64,000 nt of DNA, from assembly GCA_011634665.1 (NCBI GenBank), contig WAEK01000022.1, positions 186,001 to 250,000 of the forward strand, written 5' to 3'. Shown one piece after another: positions 1-10,844 of this stretch (its first letter is position 1; every line of letters starts with the position of its first letter). The notes under the pieces are model-generated. The model was given only the letters and a program-made list of their open reading frames with translations, had not been told where the DNA came from and made no database searches. This stretch comes from Mortierella sp. BCC40632. Lineage: Eukaryota; Mortierellomycota; Mortierellomycetes; Mortierellales; Mortierellaceae. A program made the position numbers and the translations under genes.

Positions 1-669
1 CAGCACATCTGCACGATGACGACACGGCCAAACGTGGGTCATGTTGTCCCTGGTCTAGTCGAACATTTACCTCGGTGGATGATTGACAACTCGTCTTTGA
101 GGAACTTTAATCCTCTGACCATCTAATCAAAAGAAGGAAAGGTGTGTTTAGACACAGACGCAAAGAAAGAGGAGTGGATGAGGATGAGGGCGAGGATGAG
201 GATAGAGCAATTGGACCAGAGTAGACGGAGAAATTACCGAAAGTGTGATACTGGAGAGAATGTCCTCTGGGACACCGATCTGGTAGAGCTTATCCAACGA
301 GCCTGCATCCATAAACTCCATGCAGTAGTAGACACAAGTTTCGATGAAGAAGGCACCATAAAAGTCGACAATGTAGGGGCTCTGGGATTTGTGGAGAACG
401 TCAAGCTCCATTAGGATCGAGTTGAGCTTGCTCTGGTCCAACTCTAGACGGGTTTCCTGTAGGAGGGAGAGAAGAGAGACAAATTAGTTTGATTAGGCTA
501 TGAACTAGTTGAGTGTGTTGTTGTGATTGCAATTATTGCTGTTGCAATTAGCGAGGGGACGGGGGCAGATCAGCGTGGCTGATCTCGCATTGGGGCGCTA
601 ACATCGGCTGTCCAGGTCGTGTCTTTTGCGGAAGCTGGCGAATCTCTGTTCCATCACAAGAGAAGAGTA

Positions 670-700
<31 letters not shown>

Positions 701-1941
701 GAGCAGATGGGCGGAGAGCGGCGAAGAGGCACATGGCACTCCACTCTTCTCTCCTGCCCTCGCTGATTGCCCCGAGTGGTCGCTTTGGAAAAGAAAGGAT
801 CGAGAAAATCTGGCAACAGCCGAGCTAGTTCGAAGCGATTGGTCCCGCCTTCGAATCTGCCATTGGTATCACCAGCAGGATGCGGACCAGGAACACAACA
901 AAAGGAGATTGGGATGGAGTGAACCAGAGAAGAAAGTAAAGAGAGAGAGAGAGAGAAAGAGAGAAAGAGAGAAATCGAGAGATAGAGAGAAGGAGCTAGA
1001 GGAGGCCCAGCTCAGATGGTGTGGTTGCTCGAGCATTTTTTTTTTTTTTTCCTCTCCTCTTGTTTTCTGTTCGTCACCCCACGGCAGGTATTGCAGATGC
1101 CCGAGCCCTGTGAGTCAGGGCAGGGCAGACAGCGCAAAAGAAACAAGCGGTGATGCGAGCAAATTTTCGTGCTCCAGAGGGTGGGCATGCGTAATACCCC
1201 TGTGTGTGAACTGCGAGGGGGGGAGGAGGAGGAGGAAACGAAAGATACACGACTTCTTTCTTTCTATCTCTCGAATGCATGCGACTCTACCAAAAGGTGT
1301 CGCACTGGAATAGAAAATAAAAAAAAAAAAATAACAATAACAACAACAGCAGCAATAATAATAATAATAAACACACGTTGTCAAGGGAAGGGGAATGACG
1401 GCAATCCTATTTCTCTGTACCTTCATTGCCATGGTGACATTAGTTGGCTTGTGGTAAACTTTTTGGACAGTGCCGTACTGTCCCTTGCCCAGCTCCTCAA
1501 GCAGCTTCAACTCCTCCATGTTGATCTTGAAGCTGTTTCCGTTGCTGAAATCGACTCCGTCCGCATGGAGGATCGCCTTTCCATTGAAGTTTAGTTTTCC
1601 GGATGGATCGCTGTAAAAAAAGAGATCTGGGGTGGTTACTAACTTGCTTTTTTTTTTTTTTTTTTTTTTTCTGATTACGCATAAGCAGGGTAGTGAGCCG
1701 GGCGGGGTTGATCATAGATCGTGCGATCTAACCAGACCAAAGGGGGAGAGAAGAGAGAAGGGGGTGGACCAATGCCGGTCAAATGTGGCATGACGACATA
1801 GACAAACAGGCCTTACACGAATCGCGAAAAGTTGGCAAACGGAGTCTCTGCTTTTGGCAAGGGTGCTCCACCGAGTTGCGAGAGATTCGGACGGGCGCCA
1901 GTGCGACGCGCAGGTGTGGGCGCAGTACTGCGATTGTGCAT
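1..1941 (-). CDS. PBS2: Pbs2/Wis1-like MAP kinase kinase, 5' part (runs off left edge)
   Basis: Dual-specificity kinase that phosphorylates the Hog1/Sty1-type stress MAP kinase. Exons in coding order: 1817-1941, 1421-1610, 238-456, 71-122, 1-8. All junctions are GT-AG and keep frame. Counting from the chosen Met at 1941: a pre-kinase segment FVDPSGKLNFNGKA, glycine loop GKGQYGTV (about 83-90), catalytic Lys in AMK (105), helix C with the ELDV segment, then SPYIVDFYGAFF and MEFMDAGSLDKLY, all close to fungal Pbs2. The last visible exons give IIHRDV, so activation loop and C-lobe lie outside the window. The start is uncertain: yeast Pbs2 has a long N-terminus and the frame stays open upstream through low-complexity DNA to about 2337, so a 5' exon may be missed. 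Family assignment is firm; exact 5' end is not. Confidence 0.85.
457..1420 (-). other. 964-nt intron of the MAPKK gene
   Basis: The donor GTACAG (rc at 1415-1420) and an acceptor before GAAACC (rc ending at 456) join AMK to ETRLELDQSKL in frame, exactly as in Pbs2 proteins. The intron holds poly-A at about 670-696, a GA-rich stretch at 945-1000, poly-T at 1037-1050 and A-rich/CAA/AAT repeats at 1315-1372. I see no coding potential that resembles a protein. Confidence 0.75.
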
Positions 1942-2523
1942 GGGCAAGGAGGATGCGGGAGGCGAGGACGGGGCAGGGGGGAGCGTGGGGTGGAGGGAGA
2001 GAAAGAAAAGTAGATTAGAGTGCGAGTGGACAAGGATTAGAGACGGGTGAGATGTGGTTGCGTGAAGGAGAGGGGAGGGGGGAGGGGCGAGACAGAGAGG
2101 CAGAAAAATAAGAGAGAAAGAAAAAGACAAAAGGGCGGACAAAAAGAGAGAAAAAAGAGATTGAGTTGTCGAGGACAGGTGATTTGGATTGTGGATGTAA
2201 AGATACACGGGTAATGGATGGATGCTGTTGCGTTGGCAAGGGGAGGACGGTGAGCAGGCACAGGCGAGGACGGGAGAAGGAAAAGGCAAGCAGCGAGAAG
2301 GAGGAGAGAAGGAGAAGGAAAGAGAGGAAGAAGACAAAGAATGACAGAGGCGAGGATAATAAAGAGGGAGAGAAGTGAGAAAGCGACAAGTGAAAAGAGA
2401 GAGTGAGAGTGAGAGAGCAAGTGAGAGAGATGCAAAGACTCGGCTTCTCGCTTCTCTCTCTCACTCTCTCACTTCTCTCTCTCTCTCTCTCTCTCTTCTC
2501 TCACTCCTCCTCTCTCTTTCTCT

Positions 2524-2581
<58 letters not shown>

Positions 2582-2722
2582 CACCCCCCAAAACCCCTGC
2601 CTTTCTGCTACGCTGCAGGTGGGCGACATCTTCTCGGTGGCTTTGTCAAAGAGGCAGAAGCTTGGTCACGACGCCAAGAGAGTCAGACAAGACAGAAAGA
2701 AAGAAAAGACACCCCCCCCCCC

Positions 2723-2753
<31 letters not shown>

Positions 2754-2843
2754 ATTTTCCCCGTCGCGTGTTTCCTGCACGCCACATGCTCGCGGCAAAC
2801 ACGCCTGGCCCAATATCGTTCTGCAACCACACGCGCTCGGTTT
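1942..2843. other. Intergenic / 5' leader with long (CT)n tract
   Basis: Lies upstream of the MAPKK start and downstream of the API5 stop. It is dominated by purine-rich DNA to about 2430, a CT microsatellite at 2448-2578, and a C-run followed by a T-run at 2712-2753. Open frames here are repeats of Ser/Leu or Arg/Glu generated by the microsatellite and resemble no protein. It may include the 5' UTR or a missed first exon of the MAPKK gene. Confidence 0.6.
2448..2578. repeat. (CT)n microsatellite
   Basis: Imperfect CT repeat with a nearly pure stretch at about 2530-2578. It is intergenic and sits upstream of the MAPKK, where it reads as GA on the MAPKK sense strand. Confidence 0.95.
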
Positions 2844-5800
2844 CTATCGGTTCAAAAAGTTGATTCGCCCGTTGCCATCTCTTCGGTTCCGGTGCTCAAA
2901 CGACGATGATGGTGGCCCTGCCGAGCTCGTCGATGGTGCGCGACCTGCTGGACCTGTCTTGGGGCTATTGCTTCGCTTTCGCCCATGTTGCGACGCTTGC
3001 GCGGCCGACGGCGACGTGATCGCCTGCGATTTGCTGATTTGTCCCCCTGGGCTGCTGTTGCTTCCTCCAGGGGATGATCCACCTGCATTCGGCCCCTGAC
3101 GCCGCAGGATCTTCTTGGGCTTCGTGCCCGATTCTTGCTCCGCCTTGCGCTTGTTGGCATTCGGTGTGGTATGTTGCTGGGCTCCCCCTGTCTTGGCAGC
3201 AGCTTTCGTTTGGTTGCTATTACCACCGCCGATATTGTTGCTACCTCCGTTGCCAGAGGTCTTATTAGATGGCATGGTGACTGTCGGCTTCTTCTGACTC
3301 ACAACAGGGTTTGACGGGGCTGCAGACTTGGGGGCACTAGACTTGACAGGCTTGACAGGTTCTGGTATAGGTTTCCATGAGGGGTGGATCTGGAGTTTGA
3401 AGCTTCTGAGATTCTTTGGCTTCATCAGTTCCTAAAGGTACAAAAAATGTTGAGGTTGAATAAGCATGCCATGTACTTTTTTTTTTTTTTTTTTTTTTTT
3501 AGAGAGTGATTCGTAGAAACGATAAGTAAGCAAAACAATAAATGCGCGAACCTTGGCCACTTGATGGATGTTGTTGTGAACAAGTAAAGTCTTCGAGTAC
3601 GATTTCAAGGTTGCCTCCTTGTCCTGACTCGGCGGCATCTTGGCATTCTCTGCCGCTATTGCTTGCTTCAATGCCGAAATCTGGGTTTGGGTCAACATAT
3701 AGAGGCTTCGAAGCCTAGTGTGGCACAAGAAGAAGGTTGATCAGTATATCGGACAACGTTAAAAGAGAATGCCATTGCTGAGAGAAATAAATGCTTCATA
3801 TCCAGTACCTTGATACTAGGTCTCTGTTCTCAGCAATATTTGGTTCCTAGTTTGATGGCAGACGATTACGAGTCATTGGGTGTTAGTTGCATTAGTCATA
3901 AAAAGAAAAAAAAATCACATTGCTATCATGTCGCATAAACATACCTTTGTGGAGATGAAGTATAGTGCAATAGAGAGGCATTCAACCTGTCCATACTCTA
4001 CTGTCACCGATTCTCCAACCTCTGTAGGGACAGCGTCCTATGAAGTCATAATATATGCACTCGAATTAAATCTCGGTTCAACGAAAAATGTTACTGCCAT
4101 TTTGCATATCTCGCGAAGAAGAAGCGTACCATGACCAAGTTTACAACGAGATTTTCTGCAGTCTTAAGAGTTGGCTCGGATGGATATCCAGTTGTAATAG
4201 CATCTGAGTAAAGCTTCAGGAGGAAAAGCTTTTGCTTCTCAGGTAGGCGCGCAAATGATTCTCGTGGAAGGATATTGGCAGCATAAAATTCCAGAAGTGG
4301 ATCCGCTGAAATCGCCCTCTATTATTGCGAACGGTGGTTAGACAACGCGAGGGAAAAAGAAGAGGTCCGCTTTGTGGTAACTCGGTTGGTAGAGGTATCC
4401 TCCATACCTTGAATAGTGGACCAGCCACCTTTCCTGTGACAAGGACCCTCTTGACAGCTTCTGCATCGTTAATCTGGAAAACAAACATGCATCACATGTT
4501 AATTGACCGAATGTTCTCGAAATTGTGGTGCCAAGGGCTGTATCGTGATATGTTTTGATGCCTCCCGACTTACATTAAAGGGGCCTTCGGATGTAATATG
4601 AGATACATAAGTTTTGAGCAATCCATTCAAATCAAGTTTCCCGGTCTGATATGGCTTTGTCTCCATGATTATCTTGGCAAGTGTCTCTAGCTGTGTATTC
4701 GAAACAGAGCTCATCGACTGGATAGATGAAGCTAGTCAGTCTCAACACATTAAACACATGGCGCGTTCTAAGTCCTCCATCAATGGTCAAGATATGCCTA
4801 AAAAAATTACCTTTTGCATTTCTTCAATAAAGAACAGCTCGATAGCGGGATCCTTGAACAAAGTCGCTTTCAGTGTCATTACATTGTTGGTGATAAAGTC
4901 CAGAGATCTTTCGCGTAACTCAGTTCCTTTAACTCCTTGTCTGAAAAGCACGGCCAGTACTTCTAATTATCCATAGGTCTTGCATGTGAGCGACATTGCT
5001 TGGATCTAATTTAGCACCGGGACTTGCCAATATAAACTAATCGTCGTACCTCTTGGGCTTTGAAGTAGGAGTGTCTGCAGCGCTCCCTGAACAGCCAATA
5101 AATCCTGATCGTCTAGCATTCATTAACCAGTCTTGGTCAGGGCGATCAAAACTATGGGATCCCGGTCCAGTCTATTACCACCACGCGAAAAGGATAAACG
5201 TACCAAGCTGCAATAGCTGACATAGAACATCTGCTATCTTGATAGTATGCTGAGGCCCGTCTTTGCAGAGCGCGGGAAGTCCTTTGATTGCAGATTGACG
5301 GATCTAGCAAAAATTGAGTAAGATTTTAAAGCAGCCCATAGTTATTATCCAAGCTCACCAACTCTGACGGCGCGCTTCTCTTCCTTCATGGAGGGCATGC
5401 CTGTTCCGCTATCCAGTGACATACCAGGGATGACTCGTCTTCGCACAGATCAAAGGTACCGTCGATTGCTTTGTTATGGAGATCAGGAAAGTACTTGAAA
5501 AAGACTGGGATGAGCCTGTGGGGAAAAAAAGGAAAGGAAATCTGATGAGATGATCGCTCAAACGGACGTAAAACCTATTCTGAAGCCCGAAGCCCGCGGA
5601 AATATCTTTTTGTTGAAGACCAACCCTCGCGCGGTACAACTTACTGTGCTGCAAGCCGTTTGGCTCCGTCTGAGCCTTGCGCCGCGTTTATAATTGCATT
5701 GTAGGCGTCCTGATGCTAGACAGGAACAAGCCAATGGTGTAACATCGGTCAGGACAAATGGACACAGGAAACCAGAGTTGATGGACTCCATTCAACAGCT

Positions 5801-5882
5801 ACTGCATCAATACCTTGGGCGCATCTTCCTTTGCATCCCGGATTTCGTTGTAGGCATTATAGATGGCATCCAGATCTGTCAT
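2844..5882 (-). CDS. API5: Apoptosis inhibitor 5-like (API5/AAC-11) helical-repeat protein
   Basis: API5 is a nuclear HEAT/ARM-like repeat scaffold implicated in survival signalling and RNA-linked complexes. Fourteen exons, about 606 aa: 5814-5882, 5645-5715, 5425-5515, about 5359-5379 (uncertain 21-nt microexon), 5204-5303, 5050-5112, 4811-4935, 4574-4717, 4408-4473, 4130-4318, 3945-4037, 3809-3846, 3552-3714, 2844-3431. Family landmarks: N-terminal DAIYNAYNEIRDAKED, KYFPDLHNKAIDGTFDLCED, IRQSAIKGLPALCKDG, VECLSIALYFI and the C-terminal LHPSWKP-type segment (here IHPSWKPIPEP). The tail is Ser/Gly/Lys-rich with KRKAEQ and KPKKILRR patches that look like nuclear localisation signals. Human API5 is 524 aa, so length fits. 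One donor is the weak GTTCGC (3551-3546). It faces RAD23 across a 261-bp shared promoter. Confidence 0.88.
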
Positions 5883-6143
5883 GTTGGTTGAGTCTCGTTT
5901 GCAGTGAGGAGATGTCTGAGCAGCGAACGTTGAGGCCCAAGCGTGTCATGTATCGTCTCCAGTAGGTCCAGGAGAAAGAGAGTATGATATTCGAATGTGG
6001 CCCCCATTGAGCCTTTACTTAGTGCTGTGCCATGGTTGCACTTAAGGGTTGAGAAACTCGCCGCAGTTTTTTTTTTTTTTTTTTAAGCTGGTGAGTTTTG
6101 AACACGCAAAGCATATCTTAACCCCCACCGACACACCGACGCC
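5883..6143. promoter_or_regulatory. Bidirectional promoter between API5 and RAD23
   Basis: Only 261 bp separate the two divergent start codons, so both core promoters must lie here. A T-run sits at 6067-6084. I found no clear TATA box. Inference from gene arrangement only. Confidence 0.5.
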
Positions 6144-8028
6144 ATGCTCATCACTATCAAGAACTTAAACAAGGAGACATACAAGGTCGAAGTCGAAGGT
6201 GGTGACAAGGTAACAGCAGTTCTATTTCGTCAAATGGTCCAACAGAAGTGGCAAGACAGGCAACCCTTCCTCCAGCGTTCCCTCTTACACCTCATGGCGC
6301 GGCCGAATGGGCCATGTGAATTTCAGGGGAGGACGACAGGATCCCCAAAGACGCGAATCTGCGCTAGGTCTCTCTCAACAGACAACCGCTCTCAGCTCAC
6401 ATAACATCAATTGACATGGTTACTGTTCCCTGTAAATTAGGTCCTCTCCATTAAAGAGAAAATCGAGAAGCAGCATGGCCATCCCGTCAGCAGCCAAAAG
6501 CTAATTTTCTCAGGCAAGCATAACTACAGTTCTAGAGAGAAAGAGAAGAACTGTTTATATCCAAGAACCTGGCTAACCTTCCTTTCTCTCTTTGGTTTTG
6601 ACAGGCAAAGTCCTGACTGACGACAGCTTGGTGTCGCAGCACAACATTGCTGAAAAGGACTTTTTAGTAGTCATGGTGTCCAAGGTACCAAAATGAAATT
6701 CTTGTCTTGGTAAAGCTATGTTTTTGCCAAACTTCTTACCCTGTTTCTCTCTCTTTCTTTTTTTTTTTTTTTTTTTTTTTTGTGAATATAGCCCAAGGCG
6801 ACGGCAGCCTCATCTTCATCTTCAGCGACCCCCTCTTCTCCCGCCACCACTGCAGCAGCTTCTAGCACCCCAGCCCCTGCCGCAGCACCTCCGGCAGCAC
6901 CAGTTACTCAGGTTGAATCGGGAATGGCTGCTGCAGGCGCTGCAGCAACTCCAGCCTCCGCCCCTGTGGTCGAAGTTAATGCTACGCCTGCCGCTTCATC
7001 GGAGCCAACTGCCCCAACCTCCGCAGACAATTCGCTTGGTAACTAGAACAACAGTCAAGGAATTTGCAGGGGAATCTTTTGTCACTGAAACTGCCTTAAC
7101 TAACACCAAATACGTCTCCTTTCATTTCTGCCTCCTGATAGTCACTGGAGCACAATTCGAGACCGCTATCCAAGGAATGATGGAAATGGGCTTTGCAAGA
7201 GAGGAATGTATGAAGGCAATGAGAGCAAGCTTTAACAACCCAGACCGCGCTGTCGAGTACCTGATGACTGTGAGTGTCCTTTTTGTATCAGCTATTTTCG
7301 AATCAGCCATGGCGGATAGAGGGGGGTTTTTTTTCTTCCTGGTACCTAGTGCTTACTATTTCTATCTTTCTTAGGGAATCCCGGAGCACTTGCAGGCGCC
7401 ATCTGCCCCTGCCCCTGCCCCTGCCCGTGCACCCGCACCCGCTGCTGCCGCTGCCACTGCACCTGCAGTCACACCATCAGCACCAGCAACGACACCACCA
7501 GCATCAGCTCCCTCGAGTCGGCCACAGAATCTTTTTACAGCAGCAGCTCAGGCAGCAGCGACAGCTCAGCAAGATACTGCAACAACTGGAAGCATCGAAA
7601 ATCTTGCCTTTTTGAGAGATCAGCCACAGTTTCAGCAGATTCGTGATATGGTGCAGCACAACCCACAACTGCTCCAGCCTTTGTTGGTTCAGCTTGGACA
7701 ATCTAATCCTCAGATGCTTCAGGTACAGGGACTTGCCTTATATATATACTGGATCAAATGAATAGGCTTCTAGGTTTTCTTATTGTGTCGGCGTTACTAA
7801 GACTCCCTTTAATGGCTTTAATTTTGATTGTAGCTTATTAACCAGAACCAGCAAGCTTTTCTGGAGCTTTTGAGCGAGGGAGGTGACGAGGAAAGCGGAA
7901 CTAGCGTTTACGTGACAGAAGAGGAGCAGCAAGCAATCCAACGTGTAAGTTCTGCTGTACTATTTCTTTTGTACCAATATGCGGGATGGAGTCGGCTTAT
8001 TTCATATGCAACCTCAGCCTACTAACAA

Positions 8029-8065
<37 letters not shown>

Positions 8066-8239
8066 CATATACATAAAAACAACGTATATATAATGTCATG
8101 GCGAGGATAGCTTATGAACCTAGGATTTGACCAGCAATCCGCATTGGTGGCCTTCTTGGCGTGCGATCGTGACGAGCAAATGGCGGCAAATTATTTGTTT
8201 GACCACATGGGTGATGACATGGAAGATGAGCTTCAATAA
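6144..8239 (+). CDS. RAD23: Rad23: UBL-UBA shuttle for proteasomal degradation and nucleotide excision repair
   Basis: Delivers ubiquitylated proteins to the proteasome and stabilises Rad4/XPC in nucleotide excision repair. Eight exons, 393 aa (yeast Rad23 398): 6144-6209, 6441-6513, 6605-6684, 6792-7038, 7142-7269, 7375-7722, 7834-7944, 8111-8239. N-terminal ubiquitin-like domain (about 1-75; [20 protein letters not shown], then KLIFSGKVLTDD), Ala/Pro/Ser linker, UBA1 (about 156-198; [19 protein letters not shown]), Ala/Pro linker, STI1/XPC-binding segment (about 258-315; [18 protein letters not shown]), UBA2 (about 350-390; [19 protein letters not shown]) ending near the C-terminus. Intron 2 (6514-6604) must use a GC donor. 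Introns hold T-runs of about 25 and 30 nt. Confidence 0.96.
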
Positions 8240-8470
8240 ATTCCTCCTCCTCCTCCTCCTCCTCCTCCCCCACTATCCCTCCCACCCCCAGCAGTTGAAG
8301 TTGCTAACATTATTTTCGCCATTCTGCCTGTCAGAGACCGATTCAAGAAGCCTTTTTTTTTTTTTATTCTTTTTATTCATTTTATTTTTTATTTTTATTT
8401 TTTTTTTGCTTCGGTCAAGAAAGAAAGAAAGAAAGAAAAGAAGCACTTTAATCCTCCTGTTTATAGTAAG

Positions 8471-8501
<31 letters not shown>

Positions 8502-9338
8502 CCGGGGTCCCGAGGATCTAGTCGCCCTTGGAATCCTGTTCATCTCTCTTTTCTTTCCTTCTCATCCACTCGGAAAGATTTCATTCTGTCAATAAAGTAC
8601 ACAAGGGTCTAATTCACTACAAGGACCAAAAGTACATGAAGCAATTGTGGAGAAAAGAGAGCGAGAGAGCGATAGAGGGACAGAGAGACAGAGACAGGGA
8701 GGAGAATCACGACCCAACCAAGAGCACAAAAAAAAAAAAAAAAAAAAAAATGTGGAGAGAAGGAAAAAGAGAAGCGAAGGGCTTTCTTGATCGGTTCGCG
8801 TCTGAATTTGGGTTGCAAGAGGGAAAGAGCTAAAGTCTGGCAGTGCTGCGGCGGTAGCACAAGGGACAGACTGTCCAGATGCACACACATGCAAAATACA
8901 CAAAGCCCCCTTCTCCTGGATACACACAAATACACACATTCGAAAAGGTGGACTGATCGAGACAAGGAAAGAGAAAGAGAGACGCAGGACACCCTTCGAT
9001 GATTCCCACAGGGTGCAAGTGTACAAAACACCTTTCTTCAGCCTGATCGTCTCCAAAAGGGTTATTGCTCATCTTCGGGGAGACTCTTTTTGTGGGGCTG
9101 GGCGCGTGTATGCGTGTGTGTTTGTATGTTTTTTTTTTTTTTTTTATTTTCTGTTTTTGTTAGTGAGGGTGTGAGAAAGTAGTTCTTTCCAAATGTCAAT
9201 GGCTCGGTTCATTTTTCTGTGGGACGCGGCAAAAGGTAGACAGGAAGCGTTCGGGACAGGTGACCCCTGTCCATCCGTCTGTTGTGCGACGGGCACAGAT
9301 AGGGTTTGCATGAGCGTACATGCAGCAACAGACAGCCC

Positions 9339-9340
<2 letters not shown>

Positions 9341-9388
<48 letters not shown>
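9341..9388. repeat. (GA)n microsatellite
   Basis: Twenty-four uninterrupted AG dinucleotides in intergenic DNA. Confidence 0.97.
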
Positions 9389-9391
<3 letters not shown>

Positions 9392-9895
9392 GCACCTTGG
9401 ACCCAAACAGACCGCGCCTTGCACAAATCGGCGTGTTCCTGGAACATGCTCAAGGATAGACACGGGTGGAAGGTCCTAGGGTAACTACAGGAAAGAAAAA
9501 AAAAACAGTGAGAAGAGAGGTGGTATGTAGAAGAATACTCACGCCAGAGATACATGTGTCTCCTGGTCTGCGCCTTCCGCCCGGAAGCCTACATGCTCTG
9601 GCAACAGTACTCCTATTCTTCTTATGACTAAGGCCCCAACCTTAACGGCTGCTCGTCTCTGGGTATGGCTGGTTGCTAGGAGGCCAAGGAAAAAACGCCG
9701 TGCCGCGCCAATGCGCCATGCCCTATCCGCAAAGAGTAATGACCAGGATCCCTGGATCCAACGGAGCTCTGCAAGTGGACAACACCGGTCTTGTCCATTC
9801 TTCTCCACCTTTTTGGTCAGCAACAATGGCGGCTATTTGTTCCACGGGATCCGGAGTACATAGGTTGGCGGGTAAGTGCCAACATGTGTTCAAGG

Positions 9896-9901
<6 letters not shown>

Positions 9902-9962
<61 letters not shown>
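9902..9962. repeat. (GA)n microsatellite
   Basis: About thirty uninterrupted GA dinucleotides, followed by a short TG run. Intergenic, about 400 bp upstream of the permease gene. Confidence 0.97.
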
Positions 9963-9966
<4 letters not shown>

Positions 9967-10355
9967 GGTGTGTGTGTGGTGTTGCTAGTGGGTTACATCG
10001 AGGAGAGAGATAGGTAAGCCGCTACTCGACTTGACCTGTGCCCAGGAGAAAGAATAAATATCAGGGCGGTTGCCCCTTGGTCTCGCTTGCTCCATCGCCC
10101 ATCCGCCGATCGGTCATTTCTCCTGCCGAAGCCTCATCTCTTCTTTTCCATCTCTCATTTTCTTCATTCCTCTCCTCTCCATTCCATTCATCAGCCTAGT
10201 TTGGCTCTTTTTTTTCTTCTACTCCTCTCTCCCCCCTTCGTTGCGCTCTCATCCACAGACATCCTTATTCTTTTCGTGTCTGATTCACCTCTCACAGAAC
10301 AACACATTCCACTCCCGCCTCCTCCTCCTTTACATCCAGCCAACGTCTTAATACC

Positions 10356-10808
10356 ATGGCAGGTGGCAAAGAAGCAAAAGTGGATCGATCCGAGCAAAGG
10401 TAACAGCCAAGCTCCTCTTCCCACCACTCGCTCCCTTCCATCTTACCCCTGTTTCTATACCTTTCACCACAGACCACATGGTTATACTTACTGTTGCAAA
10501 CGCGCGCCCCTCCCCCTCTTCTCCCACGGCCTCCTCTCCTTCTTTTCTGGTTAGACTTCGGGAGCTTGGCTACAAGCAAGAGCTCAAGCGTGAGCTGACA
10601 TCGTTCACAAATTTCTCGGTCTCCTTCTCTGTCGTCTCGATCCTGACTGGTTTGACCTCTCTCTATGGAACGGCACTGAACTCGGGAGGACCTGCTGTGA
10701 TTATCTGGGGCTGGGTAAGTCGTAGTGGATCCACTTACTCACCCACTCATGCATGCATACATACACACATATATACATTCACACACACACATACACACAC
10801 ACACACAC

Positions 10809-10844
<36 letters not shown>

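Larger units (their letters stand above)
8240..10355. other. 2.1-kb gene-free region, microsatellite-rich
   Basis: Contains the RAD23 3' UTR (a possible poly(A) signal AATAAA at 8591-8596), T-runs at 8351-8408, A-runs at 8470-8498 and 8730-8750, pure GA repeats at 9341-9388 and 9902-9962, and a T-run at 9130-9146. Open frames here show no family motif and mostly overlap repeats. A TAAATA-like element at 10054-10060 about 300 bp before the permease start could be its core promoter. No tRNA B-box seen. Confidence 0.6.

Noticed and set aside
3880..4134. Plus-strand 84-aa frame inside API5
   Set aside because: Lies antisense over API5 exons that match the family in frame.
9539..9863. Overlapping 80-95 aa frames on both strands between GA repeats
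   Set aside because: No family motif, no splice partners, and opposing frames of equal length suggest chance.
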